48,175 bases of DNA. It comes from a virus. Within the stretch, counting starts at the first letter, position 1. The number at the start of each line of letters is the position of its first letter. The notes under the pieces were generated by a model. That model had not been told where the DNA came from and did not search any database. It saw nothing but the letters and a program-made list of their open reading frames with translations. The DNA lies in IMG/VR virus record IMGVR_UViG_3300037133_000006, positions 1-48,175 of that record; one strand, 5' to 3'. Below are positions 39,665 to 44,921 of this stretch, in pieces. Made by a program: the position numbers and the translations under genes.

Positions 39665-40498
39665 ATGAAAGTACAGAAGACCGTAATTACTAGCGCAGAT
39701 GTGGATTCTGAAGGATATTACAAAGCCTCTATCGATCTCACAATCGAAGGAGATTTGACCGTCGATGATACTGTTGTAAATTTCAGAGTTATTGGCAATT
39801 TAATCGTGCGCGGAAACCAGTACGTGGGCGGCAACCAGTACGTGGGCGGCAACCAGTACGTGCGCGGCAACCAGTACGTGCGCGGCAACCAGTACGTGGG
39901 CGGCAACCAGGACGTGGGCGGCAACCAGTACGTGCGCGGCTACCAGTACGTGCGCGGCAACCAGGACGTGGGCGGCTACCAGGACGTGCGCGGCAACCAG
40001 GACGTGCGCGGAAACCAGTACGTGGGCGGCAACCAGTACGTGGGCGGCAACCAGTACGTGCGCGGCAACCAGTACGTGGGCGGCAACCAGGACGTGGGCG
40101 GCAACCAGTACGTGCGCGGCTACCAGTACGTGCGCGGCAACCAGGACGTGGGCGGCTACCAGGACGTGCGCGGCAACCAGGACGTGCGCGGCTACCAGGA
40201 CGTGCGCGGAAATCAGGACGTGTCGAAACATCACTTCTGTGTCACGCGCCACTTTACGGGAACCTACGACTATCACGTCATGGTAGCCATCACAAAAAAT
40301 GGAGAAAGGTTTGTTTACATGGGATGTCTGCATTATTCCCTTGAAAAATGGGAGAAGATCGGCATTCGGAAAAGCAACCTTTCAGAATTTCCAGAGGATG
40401 GATCACGGCGAAGTGAAGAGCGCGTTCTGGCTTTTGAATTTGCGAAGGCGGCAGCTCTCGCTCTCAAGGTGCCTACCAAAACTGATCCTCCAAAATAA
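39665..40498 (+). CDS. hexapeptide-repeat beta-helix protein
   Basis: 277 residues from ATG 39665, with AAAGGAAG upstream; an earlier ATG at 39584 would overlap the ParB-like gene. The N-terminus (VDSEGYYKASIDLTIEGDLTV) reads as strands. Residues 51-182 are 22 hexapeptides of type (N/Y)Q(Y/D)V(R/G)G, with Val at a fixed place, as in stacked beta-helix turns. The C-terminus is a separate domain (HHFCVTRHFTGTYDYHVMVAIT, ERVLAFEFAKAAALAL). Units 1-3 and 5-11 recur as 12-14 and 15-21, showing a recent duplication. Function unknown. Confidence 0.8.
   Translation: MKVQKTVITSADVDSEGYYKASIDLTIEGDLTVDDTVVNFRVIGNLIVRGNQYVGGNQYVGGNQYVRGNQYVRGNQYVGGNQDVGGNQYVRGYQYVRGNQDVGGYQDVRGNQDVRGNQYVGGNQYVGGNQYVRGNQYVGGNQDVGGNQYVRGYQYVRGNQDVGGYQDVRGNQDVRGYQDVRGNQDVSKHHFCVTRHFTGTYDYHVMVAITKNGERFVYMGCLHYSLEKWEKIGIRKSNLSEFPEDGSRRSEERVLAFEFAKAAALALKVPTKTDPPK
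39815..40210 (+). repeat. 22 tandem 18-base coding repeats with higher-order duplication
   Basis: Each unit (for example AACCAGTACGTGGGCGGC) encodes one hexapeptide. Two series of units are repeated in order, about 198 bases apart. Such DNA can change copy number by recombination or slipping. The opposite strand is open by chance across this region. Confidence 0.85.
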
Positions 40499-40540
40499 CG
40501 CTAAAACAGAAAGGCCCAATCCGGGAGGAAAGGGCCGATA

Positions 40541-40569
40541 TTGTCCGGTAGGCTCAAACGGCGTATACT
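40541..40569 (+). promoter_or_regulatory. sigma70-like promoter
   Basis: TTGTCC (40541-40546), 17 bases, TATACT (40564-40569). It lies in the 185-base gap before the replication gene. A GGCCC/GGGCC hairpin (40513-40536) precedes it and may end the transcript of the repeat-protein gene. Confidence 0.5.
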
Positions 40570-40604
40570 GGATGTGTCCGAGCGTCCCGCGCAAAGACAT
40601 AAGG

Positions 40605-40674
40605 CCCCGGCTGATCACCGGGATCATGTGGCAGGGGGGAGTCCTCAAGCTCTCCCCTCCAGCCTTACTTGAGG
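40605..40674 (+). promoter_or_regulatory. structured leader that can hide the ribosome-binding site
   Basis: Three stems can form: CCCGG/CCGGG (40606-40622), GGGGAG/CTCCCC (40636-40657), and CCTCAAG (40643-40649) with CTTGAGG (40668-40674). The last covers the GAGGAAGG ribosome site of the gene at 40684. CCTCAAG is also the loop of the middle stem, so a pseudoknot or a switch between forms is possible. Confidence 0.4.
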
Positions 40675-40683
40675 AAGGTACGA

Positions 40684-41091
40684 ATGGCAAATTCATGGTT
40701 ACGTCTGTGGCACGAACTTCCAAATGATCCAAAGTGGCGTACTATCGCCCGTGCATCTGGTCAACCCATCCCGTCAATAATCGCTGTCTACATTCATTTG
40801 CTCGTTTCGGCTTCACAGAATGACCCACGAGGCCAGATCGATGTATGCCCCGAAGACCTTGGCTCTGCCCTAGACATTGGGACCGAGGCTGTGGAGAAGA
40901 TTCTCGATGCGATGCAGGGCAAGGTTCTTGACGGCACAGAAGTCAAAGGATGGGACAAGAGACAGCCGGCCAAAGAGGACAATAGCGCCGAACGGGTGGC
41001 TCGTTTCAGGAAACGGCATTCAGCGTTACGTAACGACGAGTCTGCATCTGTAACGCACAATCCACCCGACTATTCACCATTTAGACAATGA
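40684..41091 (+). CDS. replication initiator-like protein (O-type N-domain)
   Basis: 135 residues from ATG 40684 with GAGGAAGG upstream. SWLRLWHELPNDPKWRTIARASG, PSIIAVYIHLLVSASQN and a DVCPEDLGSALDIG helix-turn-helix fit a conserved phage family of replication-associated winged-helix proteins. The chain ends soon after the basic ERVARFRKRH, so it may be a short form lacking a helicase-loading tail. It probably marks the origin or recruits host replication proteins. Confidence 0.65.
   Translation: MANSWLRLWHELPNDPKWRTIARASGQPIPSIIAVYIHLLVSASQNDPRGQIDVCPEDLGSALDIGTEAVEKILDAMQGKVLDGTEVKGWDKRQPAKEDNSAERVARFRKRHSALRNDESASVTHNPPDYSPFRQ
41024..41035. promoter_or_regulatory. palindrome CGTTACGTAACG, copy 1
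   Basis: A perfect 12-base palindrome in the 3' end of the replication gene. The same 12 bases recur at 41197-41208, and half-sites GTAACG occur nearby. Could be an operator pair or origin iterons. Confidence 0.4.
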
Positions 41092-41196
41092 ATTCAACAG
41101 GATACAGACTTTTTCATCTTCAGGCAGCTTTTGCTTTTTCTGTATCTACTCTGCATCTCTTCTTTATCTTTATCTGTGGTTACATTGCGGATAAAG

Positions 41197-41208
41197 CGTT
41201 ACGTAACG
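41197..41208. promoter_or_regulatory. palindrome CGTTACGTAACG, copy 2
   Basis: Second copy of the 12-base palindrome, in the 138-base gap before the gene at 41230, followed five bases later by another GTAACG half-site. The gap upstream is T-rich and shows no other feature. Confidence 0.4.
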
Positions 41209-41229
41209 AAATGTAACGAAAGGTCGATT

Positions 41230-41550
41230 ATGCCCACACATCACGACTGGAAGCGCACCCAAACTAATGATGGAAAAATCATGGATGCTAAGAGCTTAGT
41301 TCTCAGCCAATTTCCGGATGCGTACATCTACAGAACGAGACCCAACGTAGATGTGCGTCGCCCCAGAACTAAAGATGATCCTCCTGAGCTCGTACACTAT
41401 GCGCTGTTGAGCGGCTATCACGTGACCGATCAGCAAGCGTGGGATGAAGCTGCCCGGCGACTTGTTCCCCGCGACCTGCAAGATAAGCCGTGGGCGTGGG
41501 AAATGTACGTTGCTCTCAAGAAAAAGAACGAAACACAACGGCCCCACTAG
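41230..41550 (+). CDS. hypothetical protein
   Basis: 106 residues from ATG 41230 with AAAGG upstream; a longer hydrophobic start from 41131 lacks a good ribosome site. It has mixed alpha/beta sequence with HYALLSGYHVTDQQAWDEAARRL and WAWEMYVALKKK at the end. No family recognised. Confidence 0.55.
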   Translation: MPTHHDWKRTQTNDGKIMDAKSLVLSQFPDAYIYRTRPNVDVRRPRTKDDPPELVHYALLSGYHVTDQQAWDEAARRLVPRDLQDKPWAWEMYVALKKKNETQRPH

Positions 41551-41583
41551 GGGGAGATGTATTCAACAGAAAGGAAAACGAGA

Positions 41584-41790
41584 ATGATTAACAGACCGCC
41601 AGTACAGCAGATTTGTTTCATTGACGAGAACGGCAATCCGGGCACATACACCGTTGGACGCGGTTGCACGGAGATTCGGAAATTCGAGGAGAATGGAGAA
41701 TACGCGTTTATCCCCTGGGTTGAAGTTTGGGACGGGGAACGACTCATCGCCCGATTCAATCAGCACAAAATTGAAAGCATCATATATTAG
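41584..41790 (+). CDS. small beta-rich hypothetical protein
   Basis: 68 residues from ATG 41584, with AAAGGAAAA upstream. Alternating pattern (QQICFIDENGNPGTYTVG, FIPWVEVWDGERLIARF) suggests a small beta-barrel. Unknown function. Confidence 0.55.
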   Translation: MINRPPVQQICFIDENGNPGTYTVGRGCTEIRKFEENGEYAFIPWVEVWDGERLIARFNQHKIESIIY

Positions 41791-41851
41791 TAAGATTTCC
41801 ACAACTTACTTGCATCTTACCCTTGACAACAATCTTACAGCGGAGTAACTT
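41790..41851 (+). promoter_or_regulatory. promoter region with ATCTTAC repeats
   Basis: TTGACA (41823-41828), 17 bases, TAACTT (41846-41851). ATCTTAC occurs at 41814-41820 and 41832-41838 (18 bases apart) on both sides of the -35 box, and its reverse complement GTAAGAT at 41790-41796. It precedes the small basic gene at 41858 and the recombination genes. Confidence 0.5.
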
Positions 41852-41857
41852 CAACAC

Positions 41858-41995
41858 ATGGGAACGAAAAAGGCAGTACCAAAGCGGATTTACGCTCTGA
41901 CAGACAAGGGGCGCGAGAGGATCGCCAAGGCTCAGCGTAGGCGCTGGCGGGCGTTTCGGAAGGCCAAACGGGAAGCGAAGAAGGAGCTGGCATGA
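41858..41995 (+). CDS. small, very basic protein
   Basis: 45 residues from ATG 41858. Rich in Lys and Arg (AKAQRRRWRAFRKAKREAKKE), likely one helix that binds nucleic acid. Stop TGA 41993-41995 overlaps the next ATG. First gene after the promoter region. Confidence 0.55.
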   Translation: MGTKKAVPKRIYALTDKGRERIAKAQRRRWRAFRKAKREAKKELA

Positions 41996-42357
41996 GCATC
42001 ATCAGAGCAGGACTGGTAGCAATTGAATTGCGCAAGCTGGCAGATGCACTAGACAAGGAGCCGGACACCACCATCGTAAGGCCCAACATCTACTTTATGT
42101 GTTCCTACGTGGGGGACTTCGGCAAGGCTGCGTTTCTGTCTCTCGCCAAGCTCCTGCCCCGGCCATTGGTCAAGAGGTCAACCAACAACGAATACCAGCT
42201 TGTAGGGGAGAACGATGCAATCCGCTTCGAAGCAGCGATTACGCGCTCTCAGGTTTGCACGCTGGTAGAACCGGCCAAGCCTGCTGTCTACGATTGCCCT
42301 TCCATCCTGAGCGAAGCGGAAGAAGCGGCGTTGGGTGAGGAAAGCTTAACCGCATGA
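41992..42357 (+). CDS. hypothetical protein
   Basis: 121 residues from ATG 41992, coupled both sides. An N-terminal helix (RAGLVAIELRKLADALDKEP) is followed by NIYFMCSYVGDFGKAAFLSLAKLL. The sequence is reminiscent of small phage proteins next to Sak/Erf-type genes, but I recognise no family. Confidence 0.6.
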   Translation: MSIIRAGLVAIELRKLADALDKEPDTTIVRPNIYFMCSYVGDFGKAAFLSLAKLLPRPLVKRSTNNEYQLVGENDAIRFEAAITRSQVCTLVEPAKPAVYDCPSILSEAEEAALGEESLTA

Positions 42358-42578
42358 CCATCGACCAGGCAGTAGAGCGGCAAAGGTCCGAGGATGTAGA
42401 GCGCGGCTTCAGCGGTGAGCCGGAGCGGGTGGAGCGGGAATACGATGCCGATACCGACCCGAACTGGAAACCGCACACAGTTCTACCGGGCATCCATTAC
42501 GCTCGGGTGGACGGCAAGCTGCAAGTGGTGAGTGCGGAAGAGTACGGAAAGATGTATCCAACGGAAGGAGTAGCATGA
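42354..42578 (+). CDS. small acidic hypothetical protein
   Basis: 74 residues from ATG 42354 in an ATGA overlap with both neighbours. Many Glu, Asp and Arg; then PGIHYARVDGKLQVV. Unknown function; may be an accessory of the Sak4-like protein that follows. Confidence 0.55.
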   Translation: MTIDQAVERQRSEDVERGFSGEPERVEREYDADTDPNWKPHTVLPGIHYARVDGKLQVVSAEEYGKMYPTEGVA

Positions 42579-43483
42579 GCCTGAAAATCATCAAAGCATC
42601 CGAACCGATGCCCATCAGCAATATCGTTCTAACTGTTTACAGCCAGCCTGGACTTGGAAAGTCGAGTCTGTCCTTTACGGCGGATTCTCCACTGCTTCTG
42701 GACTTCGATCACGGCTCCTACCGTGCCGCTGTTCGTGGCGATTCGGTTCCTGTGGGTCCATGGTCAGATGTGGCTGGGATGAATGCAGCGGACCTGGAGC
42801 CGTACAAGACCATCATCGTGGACACTGCCGGTCGTGTCCTTGACGCTTTGGCGCTGGACATTATCGCTGGCAATCCAAAGATGGGCCGCGCTGATGGGAG
42901 CCTGAGCCTTCAAGGGTTCGGCGCACTCAAGAGCCGGTTCGCTCAATGGCAGTCGTTTCTCCGCTCTCAAGGCAAGGATATTGTTCTGATTTGCCACATG
43001 GATGAGCAGAAGAACGGTGACAACACAAACGAGCGCATCGACGCGCAAGGGTCCAGCAAAAACGAGATTTACAAATCTAGCGATGCGATGTGCCGCATTC
43101 GTTTGGACGCCCAGGACCAGCGATATCTCGACTTCGACCCTCGGCAAGGCGGTTTCGGCAAGAACCCGGCGCAGCTTCCGCGTATGCCCTTCCCGCACCC
43201 CGACAAGAACCCGCGTTTCCTGGCTGAGGTAATCGACCAGATTAAGGGAAGCATAAACAAGCTAACCGAAGAGCAGGCGCAGGCCGTCAAGGAAACCGAA
43301 GAGTGGACCGCAGCCTTGGCCGAGGCCAACACCGTCGAACTGTTCAACAGCGCTGTGGTTCCGCTGATGAAGGAGCGCGGGGGAACATTCAAGACGATGG
43401 CGGCAAAGGTTGCCAAGGATCGCGGCTACACTCCCAACAAGACCACGGGGCACTACGAGGCGACAATATGCGAGTCAGTGTAA
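42575..43483 (+). CDS. Sak4-like RecA-fold ATPase (recombination)
   Basis: 302 residues. Walker A SQPGLGKSS (23-31), strand LLLDFDHGS, Walker B TIIVDTAG (79-86), and VLICHMDEQ where sensor residues lie. This is the phage RecA-like nucleotide-binding family (Sak4), which works with single-strand-binding proteins in phage recombination. The C-terminal part (about 230-300) is helical. It overlaps the exonuclease gene by 16 bases, so both are likely partners. Confidence 0.8.
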   Translation: MSLKIIKASEPMPISNIVLTVYSQPGLGKSSLSFTADSPLLLDFDHGSYRAAVRGDSVPVGPWSDVAGMNAADLEPYKTIIVDTAGRVLDALALDIIAGNPKMGRADGSLSLQGFGALKSRFAQWQSFLRSQGKDIVLICHMDEQKNGDNTNERIDAQGSSKNEIYKSSDAMCRIRLDAQDQRYLDFDPRQGGFGKNPAQLPRMPFPHPDKNPRFLAEVIDQIKGSINKLTEEQAQAVKETEEWTAALAEANTVELFNSAVVPLMKERGGTFKTMAAKVAKDRGYTPNKTTGHYEATICESV

Positions 43484-44043
43484 GCAATCTCGACCTGTAC
43501 CGCTCATGGAAGGCCCAAGAAGACTTAGACATGGGCTGGCTACTCAAGGCGCTTCGGAGCAAGGAGCCAACAGAACCGATGCTCAGGGGACGTGCTTTTG
43601 CAAACTGCATGGAGCGCGTTCGGGAAGGGGAAGTCGATCAGCTTTCGTTTTGTGGCTACACTTTCTGCTTTACTGGCGAATTTACCATCGAATCGTTCCC
43701 GCGCAGGGAAGAGTCAAGGGAGAAGGATTATGGCGATATAGTAGTATCGGCCCGCTGTGACCGCATTCTCGGCAAGGTAATCATCGACGATAAAAACACC
43801 GAACACTTTGACGCGGAGAAGTACCTAGAGAAGTTCCAGAGCCGGTTTTATTTGGACATGTTCGGTGCTGACAAGTTTGTTTGGAACGTATGGGAAGTGA
43901 AGGAAATGGACGAACCAAAGACCTACTGTGTCCACACGCTCCACGTTCTTACCCAGTACCGCTATCCAGAAATGGAAGCTGAGTGCCGTGATCTTGCTCA
44001 GGAATACCGAGACTTTGCGGCGAGGTGGATTCCAGCAGTATAA
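43468..44043 (+). CDS. PD-(D/E)XK exonuclease, Cas4/RecB-like
   Basis: 191 residues from ATG 43468. Asp98 (ARCDRI), then IIDDKNT (Asp107-Asp108 and Lys109) and YLEKFQSRFYLDMF with Tyr119 and Gln124, give the D...D-x-K and the Q-x3-Y motif of RecB-type nucleases. No Cys cluster for an iron-sulfur site is clear. It would resect DNA ends for recombination with the Sak4-like ATPase. Confidence 0.8.
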   Translation: MRVSVSNLDLYRSWKAQEDLDMGWLLKALRSKEPTEPMLRGRAFANCMERVREGEVDQLSFCGYTFCFTGEFTIESFPRREESREKDYGDIVVSARCDRILGKVIIDDKNTEHFDAEKYLEKFQSRFYLDMFGADKFVWNVWEVKEMDEPKTYCVHTLHVLTQYRYPEMEAECRDLAQEYRDFAARWIPAV

Positions 44044-44075
44044 CCCTTCTGATTCACAACCCAAGGAGAGCAGCA

Positions 44076-44252
44076 ATGCCTGAAGCAACAGCAGCAAAGA
44101 AGACGCGCACGAAGCCGGGATTTGTCAGCCGGTACGTGCATATCCCGCAAGCATCGTGGGACAAACTCACAGCCTACATCGACGCGCATGACCTGGACGA
44201 CAGCAAGTTCTTGACGCGCATCGTGGCGAAGGCCGTGGACGAACTGAAGTAG
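44076..44252 (+). CDS. small ribbon-helix-helix-like protein
   Basis: 58 residues from ATG 44076 with AAGGAGAG upstream. Basic N-terminus, RYVHIPQASWDKLTAYIDA then DSKFLTRIVAKAVDEL, a strand-helix-helix layout like CopG proteins. Likely a regulator of the operon. Confidence 0.55.
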   Translation: MPEATAAKKTRTKPGFVSRYVHIPQASWDKLTAYIDAHDLDDSKFLTRIVAKAVDELK

Positions 44253-44260
44253 CTCACCCA

Positions 44261-44280
44261 GGGGCAGTGCAAGCTGCCCC
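44261..44280. terminator. G/C-rich hairpin
   Basis: GGGGCAG/CTGCCCC around TGCAAG, a 7-bp stem eight bases after the stop at 44252. No U-tract; may be a weak terminator or an RNA-stabilising stem. Confidence 0.45.
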
Positions 44281-44301
44281 GCAACCCTACGAGGAACTGA
44301 A

Positions 44302-44895
44302 ATGGCTGAGGCAGTCGAGTTTTTCAAAAAGGATGGAACTGCGGCGGGAGTGTTTTTCTGCTCAGAATGCCGTTGCGTCTACGTTGACAAAAAGATGGCT
44401 GACTGGTGCCACGGTGACCGTCTGTGCGCTTGCGGAAAGAAGATCGAGCGCGGGTATCACACCGAGAAGTGCGACAAGTGCTGTTCGGATGAGATGCAAG
44501 CGAAGGAAGCCTCGAAGGAAGGCGCGCGGTTCGATAAAGCCAAGAAGATCACCGAAGCCGAGTACAAGGAGGGAATGCTCTACGACGGCGACAGGTACTT
44601 CAACGATGTAGAAGATGCCGTCGAGCACTACGAGTGCAACGACTCGGCGCCTCCAGAGTATCTTTGGGCTTGCAAGAGGGCTGAACTTCCAACAGCAAGT
44701 GCCGAAAGCATCTACGAAAACCTGCTCGAAGCCATGTGGGATGATGCAGACACGTCAGACCTGTATGGCGTCAAAGAACTCGAAGCGGCAGTGACGGCGT
44801 TCAATAAGGAAAATAGGTCAATCCAACTTTGGGAGCCAGACTACTCGACAGCGATCTTGGTTGAGAAGCGCAAAGAATCAGATGAGCCAGTGTAA
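44302..44895 (+). CDS. zinc-ribbon phage protein
   Basis: 197 residues from ATG 44302 with GAGGAA upstream. Residues 20-61 contain several Cys pairs (FFCSECRCVYVD, LCACGKKIERG, EKCDKCC), fit for two zinc ribbons. The acidic helical C-terminal part follows (SAESIYENLLEAMWDDADT). A conserved phage protein of unknown function; DNA or protein binding is inferred from the zinc sites. Confidence 0.65.
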   Translation: MAEAVEFFKKDGTAAGVFFCSECRCVYVDKKMADWCHGDRLCACGKKIERGYHTEKCDKCCSDEMQAKEASKEGARFDKAKKITEAEYKEGMLYDGDRYFNDVEDAVEHYECNDSAPPEYLWACKRAELPTASAESIYENLLEAMWDDADTSDLYGVKELEAAVTAFNKENRSIQLWEPDYSTAILVEKRKESDEPV

Positions 44896-44921
44896 GCGGT
44901 GCCAGAAAGACGGCCTACGAA

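Noticed and set aside
39815-40210. CRISPR-like array
   Set aside because: Units are contiguous 18-base coding repeats without spacers, in frame with a protein.
39800-40333. Minus-strand frame of repeated Ala-Ala-His-Val-Leu-Val opposite the hexapeptide gene
   Set aside because: By-product of the 18-base repeat; no start site or neighbouring minus-strand genes support it.
40570-40727. Short plus-strand frame in the leader before the initiator gene
   Set aside because: No ribosome site, 44-base overlap with the initiator gene and no recognisable protein pattern; the leader structure explains the region better.
41131-41229. Hydrophobic N-terminal extension of the 41230 gene (signal peptide)
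   Set aside because: The upstream ATG has no ribosome site and the added part covers the T-rich control region with the palindrome.
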